NCBI GenBank assembly: GCA_905234495.1
Contig: CAJOHE010000001.1
Location: 124,001-188,000 of the forward strand
Length of the DNA: 64,000 bases
Reading direction: 5' to 3'
Source of the DNA: an uncultured Eubacterium sp.
Lineage (GTDB): Bacteria > Bacillota > Clostridia > Oscillospirales > Acutalibacteraceae
Below are positions 33,475-42,472 of the stretch, piece after piece. The notes under the pieces were generated by a model. It was not told the DNA's origin. It saw nothing but the letters and a program-made list of their open reading frames with translations, and did no database searches. Each line of letters starts with the position of its first letter. Position 1 is the stretch's first letter. Both the position numbers and the translations under genes were made by a program.

Positions 33475-33751
33475 TCTTATTTATGCTGCTCTTTCGTACT
33501 ACTGCATAATAAGCATTATAACTGTTATTATCACTGTTAAAGACAAGAGCGCGGCACAGAGCGGAAAATGGCGTATTCCCGAGGCAAGGCTCTTTACCTA
33601 TGCCTTTCTCGGCGGTGCGCTTGCCGAGCTTATCACGATGAAGCTCATTAGGCATAAAACAAAGCATCTGCGTTTTATGATAGGGCTTCCCGTAATCATC
33701 ATTATTCACATTGCAATCATAGTTTTTATAGTATTAAAGGTCGCAAACTGA
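33464..33751 (+). CDS. DUF1294 membrane protein
   Basis: 95 aa, with hydrophobic segments at about 5-25, 48-62 and 70-90. The family motif is clear: a KWRIPEARL segment, GGALAEL, and RHKTKHLRF. DUF1294 proteins are small inner-membrane proteins of unknown role. The last codons and stop are part of the downstream terminator stem. Confidence 0.85.
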   Translation: MPSSLIYAALSYYCIISIITVIITVKDKSAAQSGKWRIPEARLFTYAFLGGALAELITMKLIRHKTKHLRFMIGLPVIIIIHIAIIVFIVLKVAN

Positions 33752-33766
33752 TGCGACCTTTTTTGT
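33736..33766 (+). terminator. Terminator of DUF1294 gene
   Basis: AAAGGTCGCA (33736-33745) and TGCGACCTTT (33752-33761), then TTTTG. The stop codon (33749-33751) is in the loop. Confidence 0.85.
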
Positions 33767-35238
33767 TACAGTATAATACATATAAGTCCGTTACAGCCTT
33801 CATTAATCACCCTTTCAATCGTTTCCTTAAACTTGGTTCTCGCGTCTATCGGCATACGGTAAAGCTTATTGTTGAGCCCTTCATTGACAAGCTCGTGAAG
33901 CGATTTACCGAAGATATTAGTATCCCAGATATCCGACGGATTTTCCTCGAACTCTTTGAGAAGGTACATCACGAGTTCCTGACTCTGGCTCTCGCTGCCG
34001 ACGATGGGCGCGACTTCGGTATATGTATTGCATTTAATCATATGGATTGACGGTGCGTCGGCGCGAAGCTTTACGCCGTACCTTCCGCCCTGCTTCATAA
34101 TCTGCGGCTCGCTGAGGGTGAGCTCGTTCATCTCGGGAATGACGATACCGTAGCCCGTTTCCTCGACCTCGCCGAGCGCCTTGGCAAATCTCGCATATTT
34201 CCGCCTCAAATCGGTGAGCGCGATAAATTCATCCATCAAATCCTTTTCGTCAGCGATTGATGTACACGTTGTGTCGGAAAGAATACTGTAAAAATAGGAA
34301 CTGTTTATTCCCACTCTCACAGTCGCAAAGCCGTTTGAAAGGTCAAGGGAAACGACCGAGATATCCTCAACGTATTCGTTATTTCCGAGGGAATCGGCAA
34401 AGTCCTTTACGCTTCTGATATTTGTAAGAGAGGTCATATTTTCCTTAACTGTATCAATCACAGACTGCCTCAGATAATTGTCGCTTTCAAGCGAATTTAT
34501 CCACGAGGGATAATCAATGCCGAGCCTTGCAATCGGGAACTGATATAGAATGTCGGAAAGAATATCGTTAATTTCGCTCTCGGTAATTTCAAGGCAATTA
34601 ACGGGAATGACGGGAACGCCGTATTTCTCGGTCAGGGCGGTACAGAGTTCCAGAGTCTGCGGCGCTTTTTCGTCAGTACTGTTCATCAATATAACAAAGG
34701 GCTTGCCGAGGTCTTTGAGCTCGTTTATAACCCTTTCCTCGGCTTCCTCGTATTCTTCCCTCGGGATTGAGGTAATACTGCCGTCGGTTGTGACAACAAG
34801 CCCTATTGTGGAATGTTCGGTGATGACCTTTTTCGTTCCGATTTCAGCCGCCATATTAAACGGTATTTCCTCGTCAAACCAGGGCGTCGTTACCATTCGC
34901 GGCTGCTCCTCTTCGATATATCCGACGGAACTTGGAACGATGTAGCCGACGCAGTCAATGAGTCTTACCCTTGCAAGCATAGTGTCCGACAGGCTCAGCT
35001 CAACCGCCTCTTCGGGGATGAATTTCGGCTCGGTTGTCATTATTGTTTTGCCCGCCGAGGACTGAGGCAGCTCATCCTGAGCCCTTTCCCGCGCATAGCT
35101 TTCGCCGATGTTCGGGATTACCATTGAATCCATAAAGCGCTTTATAAAGGTTGATTTTCCGGTCCTCACAGGTCCGACAACGCCAATATAAATATCTCCG
35201 TTTGTTCTTTTTGCGATGTCTTCGTATATGTTTTGCAT
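33766..35238 (-). CDS. spoIVA: Stage IV sporulation protein A
   Basis: 490 aa, full length. TRAFAC-type ATPase with Walker A GPVRTGKS at 22-29 and family segments YARERAQDELPQS and TTEPKFIPEEAVE; a long C-terminal domain ends in CNGLICIIL. SpoIVA polymerises with ATP hydrolysis on the forespore surface to form the coat basement layer, anchored by SpoVM. It lies 9 nt after sipL, whose product binds SpoIVA, and spoVM is 1.7 kb away. Marks the organism as a spore former. Confidence 0.97.
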   Translation of the reverse strand: MQNIYEDIAKRTNGDIYIGVVGPVRTGKSTFIKRFMDSMVIPNIGESYARERAQDELPQSSAGKTIMTTEPKFIPEEAVELSLSDTMLARVRLIDCVGYIVPSSVGYIEEEQPRMVTTPWFDEEIPFNMAAEIGTKKVITEHSTIGLVVTTDGSITSIPREEYEEAEERVINELKDLGKPFVILMNSTDEKAPQTLELCTALTEKYGVPVIPVNCLEITESEINDILSDILYQFPIARLGIDYPSWINSLESDNYLRQSVIDTVKENMTSLTNIRSVKDFADSLGNNEYVEDISVVSLDLSNGFATVRVGINSSYFYSILSDTTCTSIADEKDLMDEFIALTDLRRKYARFAKALGEVEETGYGIVIPEMNELTLSEPQIMKQGGRYGVKLRADAPSIHMIKCNTYTEVAPIVGSESQSQELVMYLLKEFEENPSDIWDTNIFGKSLHELVNEGLNNKLYRMPIDARTKFKETIERVINEGCNGLICIIL

Positions 35239-35247
35239 AGTATCACC

Positions 35248-36738
35248 TCACATCTTTGAAATTAAAATAATTTTCTTTTCTCTCACCGTGTCGCCGCTGA
35301 TACCGTTTTCATCACGAACAGTCTGAGGACTTGCGGAAAATTCCTTTGCGATGTTCCACACGCTCTCGCCCTGCTCGGCAAAGTAGAGAGTCAGCGGCAG
35401 ATTATGGGACAAATCCTTTTCGCCGGTTATCTCAATATCCGATATAAATGAAACGCCCTCGCTGTCAAAGAGATAGCCCGCGTATTCAAAATTCACTTTA
35501 ATATTAACGTTGTTTTCACCGCTTATGACATAGTCCGACGAGACGATATTGATTGCGACAACGCCGTTTCGGTCGGTACTTTCAAGCCTCATTTCCTGCT
35601 CCGAGACTTTTTCGGTAAATCTGATATTACCCTCGCCGTCAAAGAAGAGCAGCGCGACCTTAACTGAATATTTTAATACAGAGGCTGATACGGTGCAGCT
35701 GAGCACCTCGGCGCTGAAATCGAGCACCTCGCGGATTTCGCCGTCTGTCTGAACAGAAACCTGAGCGACTGCGTCGTCGTTATAATACTTCGGATTAGTG
35801 AGAAGGGTTATTCTGTCGGTCTCGGTTTTAATCTCGTTTTTCGCCATATAGGCGTCGGTTATCAGCGTTTCGTTTTCGCAGCCTGTCAGCATATAATATA
35901 CGGATATTTTGCCGACAACCTCAATCTCGCTGAGTTTATTATTACTGTCGGGTTTCGCCTTGATATAAAGAGAAGAAACGTTACTGCTGAGAAGCGCTTT
36001 GTCCTCTTCATCGGAATCCGGCACGTCGATAATTTTGCTTGAAGTGAACGAATACAAAAATCTTTCAATGCTGTCCTCGTCGGTCATATAGAGAAGCGAG
36101 ACCTGAGTTTTAAGCTTGACGAGCATTTTTTCTTTAATTACCTTGTATTCCTCTATGCAGCTTGACGTGAATATATTGATTATGTTTTTAATCTGTGAAG
36201 CGCCGGGGACGGTAAACACCTCGTCAAAATCAACCGAAGTGACCGACGAATACTTGTTTACAAGTATATCGGCGCTCATATCCTTTGTGAAGGCGTTTTC
36301 GCATTTCTGCAGGGTGTTAACGGCATTTTTCTCAAAACATTTAATCTGAGCCGTCAGGCTGATGTGAACGTCTATTCTGCGCTGATTGATAAGGCGTGAG
36401 CTCGAATATTTCGGCACTATGCAGATATCGGCAAAGCAGACGCCGTCGTTTTTCTCTATATCGATTGATTTTGAAAAATCCTCTTCAAATATATTTGAGA
36501 GAAGAAAGCCCTGCGACGAAACGTAGGTGAGGCAGATTAACGTCTTGCCGTATATCGTTATGCAGCCCGAATTAATCTCGTAATCGACGAGGCTGCATTT
36601 TGCCGTGCACTTGATTATCTTGTTTGCATCGTCGAGATATGCGGGCAGATTTTCCTGATAGTCAAGCTCAAATTCCTCGCTCTTTCTTTCGCACGGCAGA
36701 ATCAGCGAAAGACTTTTGTACTCTTTTGACAGTTCCAT
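35248..36738 (-). CDS. sipL: SipL-like spore coat morphogenetic protein (DUF3794 plus LysM)
   Basis: 496 aa. Repeated DUF3794 beta domains (about 35-130, 165-260, 290-400) are followed by a C-terminal LysM motif (about 445-495: VWNIAKEFSASPQTVRDENG). This architecture is that of SipL, the Clostridioides difficile partner of SpoIVA and functional counterpart of SpoVID; the LysM part contacts SpoIVA. Directly upstream of spoIVA in one transcript. AAAGGAG ribosome site. A weak SigE-like sequence (CATATTCT) lies about 55 nt upstream, but I do not rely on it. Confidence 0.85.
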   Translation of the reverse strand: MELSKEYKSLSLILPCERKSEEFELDYQENLPAYLDDANKIIKCTAKCSLVDYEINSGCITIYGKTLICLTYVSSQGFLLSNIFEEDFSKSIDIEKNDGVCFADICIVPKYSSSRLINQRRIDVHISLTAQIKCFEKNAVNTLQKCENAFTKDMSADILVNKYSSVTSVDFDEVFTVPGASQIKNIINIFTSSCIEEYKVIKEKMLVKLKTQVSLLYMTDEDSIERFLYSFTSSKIIDVPDSDEEDKALLSSNVSSLYIKAKPDSNNKLSEIEVVGKISVYYMLTGCENETLITDAYMAKNEIKTETDRITLLTNPKYYNDDAVAQVSVQTDGEIREVLDFSAEVLSCTVSASVLKYSVKVALLFFDGEGNIRFTEKVSEQEMRLESTDRNGVVAINIVSSDYVISGENNVNIKVNFEYAGYLFDSEGVSFISDIEITGEKDLSHNLPLTLYFAEQGESVWNIAKEFSASPQTVRDENGISGDTVREKKIILISKM

Positions 36739-36798
36739 AGATTTACTCCTTTTCAGTTTCTATGAAAAGAATATGCAAAAAGGACACGGCATAGAACA

Positions 36799-36832
36799 AA
36801 AGCGTTCCGAAGAATAATCTTCGGAACGCTTT
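36799..36832 (-). terminator. Terminator of the yicC-spoVM operon
   Basis: 15-nt arms AAAGCGTTCCGAAGA (36799-36813) and TCTTCGGAACGCTTT (36818-36832), loop ATAA. It begins directly after the spoVM stop and separates the long operon from sipL-spoIVA. Confidence 0.9.
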
Positions 36833-36922
36833 TTATGTTTCGTTTTTAACTTTTTCAATTTTAAAACATTTTCTAAGAATTGCGGCAAGGATTTTAGGAC
36901 TTTTGATTAAAACTATTTTCAT
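36833..36922 (-). CDS. spoVM: Stage V sporulation protein M (29 aa)
   Basis: 29 aa, beginning MKIVLIKSPKILAAILRK. It matches B. subtilis SpoVM (26 aa) at Met1, Lys2, Ile6, Lys7, Pro9, Lys10, Leu12, Ile15 and Arg17, including the Pro9 needed for recognition of positive membrane curvature. The amphipathic helix inserts into the forespore outer membrane and recruits SpoIVA. A GGGGGA ribosome site lies 6 nt upstream. Position after thiN at the end of the prkC-rsgA operon is the B. subtilis position as well. The C-terminus is slightly longer and Lys/Glu-rich. Confidence 0.9.
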   Translation of the reverse strand: MKIVLIKSPKILAAILRKCFKIEKVKNET

Positions 36923-36934
36923 TACAATCCCCCA

Positions 36935-37078
36935 TTATTTTTTTAAGCAAATAACACCAAGGACAATAACTACAACAGAAAGAATTCTTGTCATCCATAC
37001 TGTCGGCAGACAAAGGGCAATAATGCACCCCGCGCCAAATGCAATCCATATATAATCCGATTTGCATAGTTTCTTCAT
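36935..37078 (-). CDS. Small two-segment membrane protein, 47 aa
   Basis: 47 aa from ATG 37078 with GAGGTG nine nt upstream. Residues 8-27 and 29-44 are hydrophobic and separated by a single Pro/Thr/Trp turn, with basic residues at both ends (MKKLCKSD ... LKK), suggesting a membrane hairpin. It is squeezed between thiN and spoVM (12 nt to the latter). I know no family; being next to spoVM, a sporulation role is possible but unproven. Confidence 0.55.
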   Translation of the reverse strand: MKKLCKSDYIWIAFGAGCIIALCLPTVWMTRILSVVVIVLGVICLKK

Positions 37079-37127
37079 TGCAGTAACACCTCTTTTGCTT
37101 TGCTACTACATCATATGAAGAAAAAGG

Positions 37128-37754
37128 TTAATCGTTACTTTCAATTATCATAAGCTTTCCCTTTTCAAAGAGAATAAACACGTCATCGACAAAGGAATTG
37201 CTCTGGGCAAACATATCCCCGGGGTTAATGTCAACGTTCTGAATATTATACTCAGCCCCCGTTATAGTAACGTCTTTACAGGTTTCAAAAAGAGGAAAAA
37301 GCGAGAAATATTTATATCCGTCTTTTTTTAAGAGAAGCGGCTTGATGGTAACGCTTATGCGGTTTTTAAAATCAAGCATAACGCAGTTTGCGCCGCGTTC
37401 AAGGCAGTAATTAATTATCAGCATATTTGCATATGTATGGTCCACCCTGTCGCCTATTCCGCCGAGAATGATTATGTCGTTGAAGCCGCGGTCAACGGCA
37501 ACCTGAGCGCAGTGAAGCGTGTCGGTGTCGTCCTTATGAGTATTAAGCGTGATTATTTCACAGTCAGCATCGGGCTTCGGCGACGAGTCAAAGTCGCCTA
37601 TAATAAGGTCGGGCTCAACGCCGATGGCTCTGCATTTGAGATAGCCGCTGTCGGCGCAGATTATAAATCTGCCATCAATATAATCTTTGTAATAATCAAT
37701 GCTTGATTCGGGCGCGCCTGCGATAATCACACAGGCTTTTATTTCATTTCCCAT
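37128..37754 (-). CDS. thiN: Thiamine diphosphokinase
   Basis: 208 aa. Transfers pyrophosphate from ATP to thiamine, giving thiamine diphosphate. Family segments: ICADSGYLKCRAIGVEPDLIIGDFDSS (substrate/ATP binding, Asp-rich), the HKDDTDTLHC motif, and ILGGIGDRVDHTYANM. C-terminal beta domain (about 130-205). The start overlaps rsgA by 16 nt. In B. subtilis rpe lies between rsgA and thiN; here it is absent. Confidence 0.93.
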   Translation of the reverse strand: MGNEIKACVIIAGAPESSIDYYKDYIDGRFIICADSGYLKCRAIGVEPDLIIGDFDSSPKPDADCEIITLNTHKDDTDTLHCAQVAVDRGFNDIIILGGIGDRVDHTYANMLIINYCLERGANCVMLDFKNRISVTIKPLLLKKDGYKYFSLFPLFETCKDVTITGAEYNIQNVDINPGDMFAQSNSFVDDVFILFEKGKLMIIESND

Positions 37755-38623
37755 TCGTTTATATCCTTTACCTCGTTATAAAACTGAACGTAGCTGTTGT
37801 GCCTGCTTTCGGAAATTTCGCCGTTATTCAGCGCCTCAACAACCGCGCAGCCCTTATCCTTGATATGGGAACAGTTTGTCTGGAACTTGCAGTTTTCAAT
37901 ATACGGCAGAAACTCTCTGAAGCAGTAAGGAAGCTCGTCTTTGAGTATCGTCTCGCAGCGCTCAAAATCAACCGACGAAAAGCCGGGTGTGTCGGCAACG
38001 TAGCCGCCGCAGCATTTGAAAAGCTCACAATGCCTCGTGGTGTGCCTGCCCCTGCCGAGCTTTTTGCTCGTCTGCCCCGTCGCAAGGTCGAGAGAGCTGT
38101 CGAGAGCGTTCAGAAGCGAGGACTTGCCCACGCCGGTATTGCCTGTAAAAGCGCTGATTGAATTTTTGAGAAGCGGTCTGATTTTCTCAATGCCGTCGCC
38201 CGTAAGGTTGTTGCAGCAGATAACTGTGAAGCCTGCATTTTTGTAGATATCGGCATACTGCTCAAACTTATCCGACAGGTCGATTTTAGTAAATACAATC
38301 ACGGGCTCAATTTCCTTGTGCTCGGCAATTGAGATAAGCCTGTCGAGAGTGACGGTGTTTATATCGGGGTCAACAACCGAAGAGATGATGAAAAGCCTGT
38401 CGAGGTTTGAAAGAGGCGGTCTGACAAGCTCATTCTTTCTCTCGATAATCTCATCAATCGTATTTTCGGCGTTGTCGTTTACGGTAAAATAAACGTCGTC
38501 GCCGACAAGGGGCGTTATCCCCTTTTTTCTGAAAACTCCCCTTGCCTTACATTCATATAAGTTTTCAGCGGCTTCTACATAGTAGAAACCGCCGATACCT
38601 TTAATAATTTTACCGATTGGCAT
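37739..38623 (-). CDS. rsgA: Ribosome small-subunit-dependent GTPase A
   Basis: 294 aa. N-terminal OB fold, circularly permuted GTPase domain (G4 TKID near 118, G1 GNTGVGKSS near 168, G3 DTPG near 210) and a C-terminal zinc domain (C ... CxH ... C in NCKFQTNCSHIKDKGC). It helps late 30S maturation. ATG at 38623 follows TTAGGAG; a longer frame reaching into prkC has no ribosome site. Follows prkC by 10 nt and overlaps thiN. Confidence 0.95.
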   Translation of the reverse strand: MPIGKIIKGIGGFYYVEAAENLYECKARGVFRKKGITPLVGDDVYFTVNDNAENTIDEIIERKNELVRPPLSNLDRLFIISSVVDPDINTVTLDRLISIAEHKEIEPVIVFTKIDLSDKFEQYADIYKNAGFTVICCNNLTGDGIEKIRPLLKNSISAFTGNTGVGKSSLLNALDSSLDLATGQTSKKLGRGRHTTRHCELFKCCGGYVADTPGFSSVDFERCETILKDELPYCFREFLPYIENCKFQTNCSHIKDKGCAVVEALNNGEISESRHNSYVQFYNEVKDINEWEMK

Positions 38624-38633
38624 TAATAATCTC

Positions 38634-40685
38634 CTAAGTTGTCGGTTCGGTTGCCTTGGTTGTGTTGTCCGCCGAGGCGTTGCTGAAATCAACGGTAATG
38701 CTCTGATTCTTTGTTCCGTCAACGGTCTTGACATAGTCGGCGCCCGTATTCTGAAGAACAATCTTAATCTGAGCCTCGTCGGTATTTACGTCAACGTCAA
38801 AGTTTGCCTTCTTGCCGTTGAGACGGACGGTCTGCGTGCTATACTGCTTATCGTCAACGTAAACGATAATCTGGTCGCTGCCGTATTCGCCCGTGGCGTC
38901 GGTAATGGTCGGAAGCGAAACAGAGATTGAAATCTTTGCCGCTTCCCTCGTAGTCGTTGTGGTAACGCCCGAGGATACGATGATTTTCAGAGTATCCGAA
39001 TCGGTAACCGTTGAGCCCGCGTCGGGACTCTGACCGATTACGATGTTCTTCTTAACCTCGCTGTCCTCTTCGGCAAACGTGATGTTGTTCGGGTCAAAGC
39101 CCATCTTTTCAAGGAACGCTCTTGCGCCTTCCTTCGTAAGTCCCGAAACGTCGGGAACGGTCATTTTCTTAACCTCTTTGGTTGTCGGACCCGAGCTAAC
39201 ATAGATTGTAATCTTTGTGTCGGCTGTGACAACGCTGCCGTATTTCGGATTGGTGTAGACAACCTTGCCTTCCTCGGTCGTATCGCTTGCGCAGGTCGTG
39301 ATGTCATAATCAAACAGTCCTTCATTTTTAAGCGCGAGGATTGCCTTTTCCTGCGTCAGGTTATATAGATTAGGAACGGTGATATCGTCCTTTGAAACAG
39401 CGACAACAAGGGTTACCTGACTGTCGGGAAGAACCTTAGTGCCCGCCTCGGGCGACTGGTCAATAATCGTGCCCGCGTCATAGTCGTCATTCTTTTCCTG
39501 TTCCTGAACGAAATCGTACTGATAGTTATTTGAGCTGATGAGCTCGTCATAAGACATACCTACAAAGTTTTCAAGCGGTCTTGTCTGACCGATGATTCCG
39601 AAACCGTCCGTAAGTCTGATGATAAGAATCGCAACCGCGGCAATAAGCACGGCAACGCCGATAAACACGGCGAAAGCAACCTTTCTCTTTCTGCTCTTTT
39701 CCGCTTCCATCTCGGCGATATCGTCGTATTCGATTTCGGGCGGGTCCTCATATACGGGCGGCTTTTCAACAACCTGGCTATCGAAATTCTCGTCGGTATG
39801 AGTTACGTACTTTGTGGGTTCCTTGTCAACGAAGTATGAGTAGTCAAATACCGCGTTCGGATTGTTTGAAACCTCTTCAACGTCGAGAAGCATCTCGGTT
39901 GCGGTCTGATACCTGTCGGCAGGATTCTTCTGCATTGCGTGAACGCATATCTGCTCAAGGCCAAGAGGAATATCGGGATTGATTTCGGTAACCTTTTTAG
40001 CGTCGTTCTGAAGCTGCATAAGCGCAACTGAAACGGGATTATCCGCCTCAAAGGGAACCTGACCCGTGAGCATTTCGTAGAGCACTACGCCTACTGAATA
40101 GATGTCGGCTCTCTCGTCGGTGAACTCGCCCTTTGCCTGCTCGGGGCTGATATAGTGAACAGAACCGATAGCGGTGTCGGTAAGGGTTTTGGTGTCGCTT
40201 CTTGAAAAACGCGCGATGCCGAAATCGGCAACCTTGATATTACCGTTTGTGAGAAGAATTATATTCTGCGGCTTAACGTCGCGGTGAACGATGCCCTTGT
40301 CGTGGGCGTGCTGAAGCGCCTTCAATATCTGAGTTGTGAAGAAAAGTGCCTCGTTCCAAGTAATGGCGCTCTGCTTCTGGATATACTCTTTGAGAGTGAT
40401 ACCGTCAACATATTCCATAACGATGTACTGAAGCTTTTCGCCGAAGCTGACGTCGTACACCTTTACAATGTTGGGATGGGAAAGAAGCGCGATAGCCTTG
40501 CTCTCGTTCTTGAATCTTCTGAGAAAATCGTCGTTTGTCAGATACTCGTCCTTGAGTATCTTTACTGCGACAATTCTGTCGTCCACATTATCATATGCCT
40601 TATAGACAACCGACATACCGCCAACGCCGATTATCTCCTGTATTTCATATCTGCCGTCAAGGCGTTTGCCTACATAATTATCCAT
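38634..40685 (-). CDS. prkC: PASTA-domain Ser/Thr protein kinase
   Basis: 683 aa. N-terminal kinase domain (about 10-270) with glycine loop GVGGMSVVYK, Lys in AVKILK, catalytic HRDVKPQN and DFG; a juxtamembrane segment; one TM (about 345-368, VAFAVFIGVAVLIAAVAILI); then three extracellular PASTA repeats (about 375-580) and a C-terminal beta-rich domain with a Thr-rich end. PASTA kinases sense muropeptides or lipid II and regulate cell-wall synthesis, growth and spore germination. The cognate phosphatase gene stp is immediately upstream. Three PASTA units as in B. subtilis PrkC. Confidence 0.95.
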   Translation of the reverse strand: MDNYVGKRLDGRYEIQEIIGVGGMSVVYKAYDNVDDRIVAVKILKDEYLTNDDFLRRFKNESKAIALLSHPNIVKVYDVSFGEKLQYIVMEYVDGITLKEYIQKQSAITWNEALFFTTQILKALQHAHDKGIVHRDVKPQNIILLTNGNIKVADFGIARFSRSDTKTLTDTAIGSVHYISPEQAKGEFTDERADIYSVGVVLYEMLTGQVPFEADNPVSVALMQLQNDAKKVTEINPDIPLGLEQICVHAMQKNPADRYQTATEMLLDVEEVSNNPNAVFDYSYFVDKEPTKYVTHTDENFDSQVVEKPPVYEDPPEIEYDDIAEMEAEKSRKRKVAFAVFIGVAVLIAAVAILIIRLTDGFGIIGQTRPLENFVGMSYDELISSNNYQYDFVQEQEKNDDYDAGTIIDQSPEAGTKVLPDSQVTLVVAVSKDDITVPNLYNLTQEKAILALKNEGLFDYDITTCASDTTEEGKVVYTNPKYGSVVTADTKITIYVSSGPTTKEVKKMTVPDVSGLTKEGARAFLEKMGFDPNNITFAEEDSEVKKNIVIGQSPDAGSTVTDSDTLKIIVSSGVTTTTTREAAKISISVSLPTITDATGEYGSDQIIVYVDDKQYSTQTVRLNGKKANFDVDVNTDEAQIKIVLQNTGADYVKTVDGTKNQSITVDFSNASADNTTKATEPTT

Positions 40686-40709
40686 TTGAAATTAACCTTC
40701 TTAGAAAAA

Positions 40710-41438
40710 TTATTTTGAAATTATAACAACGGTGATATTGTCTCCGCCGCCGTTTTCGTTTGCTTTTTTAACAAGTCTGTCAGCGAAAGCGTAGTGCTTT
40801 CCGTCGCTCATAAGCTCAATCATCTCATCGTTTGAAACGTAGTTTGACAGACCGTCGGTACAAAGAAGAAGCGTGTCCTCGTCATCAAGGTCAACCTGAC
40901 AGAAATCAATATCGATTTCCTTGTCAACGCCTACCGCTCTTGTTATCAGGTTTTTGTTGGGGTGGTTTTCAGCCTCTTCGACTGTGAGCTTTCCCCTGTT
41001 AACAAGGTCCTGCACAAGACTGTGGTCGGTGGTAATCTGATGAACTGAGCCGTTGTTGAATATATATGCACGGCTGTCGCCCGCGTGAGCGATATACGCC
41101 TGATTGTCACGGACAATGGCACAGACTACCGTCGTACCCATTCCGCGAAGCTTAGGCTGTGCGTCGGCAAAATCGTATACCTCTATATTAGCCGCGGTAA
41201 GCGCTGAATCAAGCATATTCTTAATTGATGAATCGCGCATCTTTTCACGGTAACACGCGTTTATTTTTTCACTGATAACCTTAACGGCAAGCTCGGATGC
41301 AATATTGCCTCCGGCGGCGCCGCCCATACCGTCGCACACAACGGACCATACAACCTCGTCGGAAAATTCGCCGACTGCGTATGCGTCCTGATTGTTGTCG
41401 CGTACAACGCCCTTATCTGTCTTAGCAACAATTTTCAT
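40710..41438 (-). CDS. stp: PP2C-type Ser/Thr phosphatase (Stp/PrpC)
   Basis: 242 aa. PP2C metal-binding motifs: RDNNQDA, VCDGMGGAAGG, GDSRAYI, DTLLLCTDGLSNYV and GGGDNITVV. It removes phosphate from PrkC and its substrates. The ATG at 41438 overlaps the rlmN stop (TGATG), and AGGTGAT is the ribosome site; a TTG one codon earlier is less likely. stp-prkC is the conserved Gram-positive pair. Confidence 0.95.
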   Translation of the reverse strand: MKIVAKTDKGVVRDNNQDAYAVGEFSDEVVWSVVCDGMGGAAGGNIASELAVKVISEKINACYREKMRDSSIKNMLDSALTAANIEVYDFADAQPKLRGMGTTVVCAIVRDNQAYIAHAGDSRAYIFNNGSVHQITTDHSLVQDLVNRGKLTVEEAENHPNKNLITRAVGVDKEIDIDFCQVDLDDEDTLLLCTDGLSNYVSNDEMIELMSDGKHYAFADRLVKKANENGGGDNITVVIISK

Positions 41439-42472
41439 CAATTATCACCTCTCTTGTTATACCTTAACTGACCGCAGGACGCGTTTATATCCGCGCCGAG
41501 CGTTCTTCTTATTGTAGCATTAATTCCTCTGTTTTTCAATACGCTTTGAAAGTTATTGACAGCGCTGTCGGTTGAGCGCTTATTGTCGCGCTCTGTGACG
41601 TTGTTTAGAGGAATCAAATTAACGTGGCAGAGCATACCATTAAGCCTGTCTGCAAGCTCGTTTGCATGCTCGGTCTTATCATTTACGTTATGGATTAACG
41701 TGTATTCAAAGCTCACCCTTCTGCCCGTGTGCTCTGCATAATCCCTGCAGGCTTTTATGAGCTCGTCAATGCCGTATTTATTGTTTACAGGCATTGTGGC
41801 AGAGCGGATTTCATCGTTTGGCGCATGAAGGGATATGGTCAGCGTGAGCTGCAAATCAAGCTTCATAAGCTCATAGATTTTCGGGACAATGCCGCAGGTT
41901 GAAACCGTGATGTTTCGCATACTAATATTGAGCCCGTTTTCATCGTTTACGATGCTTAGAAATCCTATTACGTTATCGAAGTTATCAAGCGGTTCGCCGA
42001 TACCCATCATAACGATGTTTGATATTCTGATACCGAGGTCGTGCTGAGCGGCGTGAAGCTGGCTTTCAATCTCCCCGGCGGTAAGATTTCTCTTGAAACC
42101 CGCAAGAGTTGAAGCGCAGAAATTGCAACCCATTTTGCAGCCGACCTGCGAGGAAACGCAGATTGTTCTGCCGTATTTGTAATCCATCACAACGCTTTCG
42201 ATGTATTCGCCGTCGAAAAGCCTGAACAGGTATTTGACGGTGCCGTCAATCTTTGAAACGTATTTATCCTCGATTTCGCAGGATGAAATATAATACCTCT
42301 CGTCAAGCTTCTGCCGAAGCTCTTTGCTGAGGTTCGTCATCTCATCAAAGGATTTGACGCCGACCTCGTGAAGCCATTTGAAGATCTGCTTTGCGCGAAA
42401 TGCGGGCAGACCAAGTTCTGTTATTTCATTATTGAGTTTTTCGTATGTCAGTGATTTAATATCAGTTTTCAT
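41438..42472 (-). CDS. rlmN: 23S rRNA A2503 / tRNA A37 C2-methyltransferase RlmN
   Basis: 344 aa radical-SAM enzyme. The CxxxCxxC cluster motif is CKMGCNFC near 118; the catalytic cysteines are in SSQVGC and in the C-terminal region SCGQLR. MGIGEPLDN and SLHAPND segments are diagnostic. It methylates A2503 in the peptidyl-transferase centre and A37 of some tRNAs. Starts within the rsmB end (11-nt overlap) and is coupled to stp by a 1-nt overlap. Confidence 0.96.
   Translation of the reverse strand: MKTDIKSLTYEKLNNEITELGLPAFRAKQIFKWLHEVGVKSFDEMTNLSKELRQKLDERYYISSCEIEDKYVSKIDGTVKYLFRLFDGEYIESVVMDYKYGRTICVSSQVGCKMGCNFCASTLAGFKRNLTAGEIESQLHAAQHDLGIRISNIVMMGIGEPLDNFDNVIGFLSIVNDENGLNISMRNITVSTCGIVPKIYELMKLDLQLTLTISLHAPNDEIRSATMPVNNKYGIDELIKACRDYAEHTGRRVSFEYTLIHNVNDKTEHANELADRLNGMLCHVNLIPLNNVTERDNKRSTDSAVNNFQSVLKNRGINATIRRTLGADINASCGQLRYNKRGDN

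Noticed and set aside
36739..36800. SigE promoter for sipL-spoIVA
   Set aside because: CATATTCT with GTTCTAT 15 nt upstream is only a loose match to the SigE consensus, so it is not listed as a feature.
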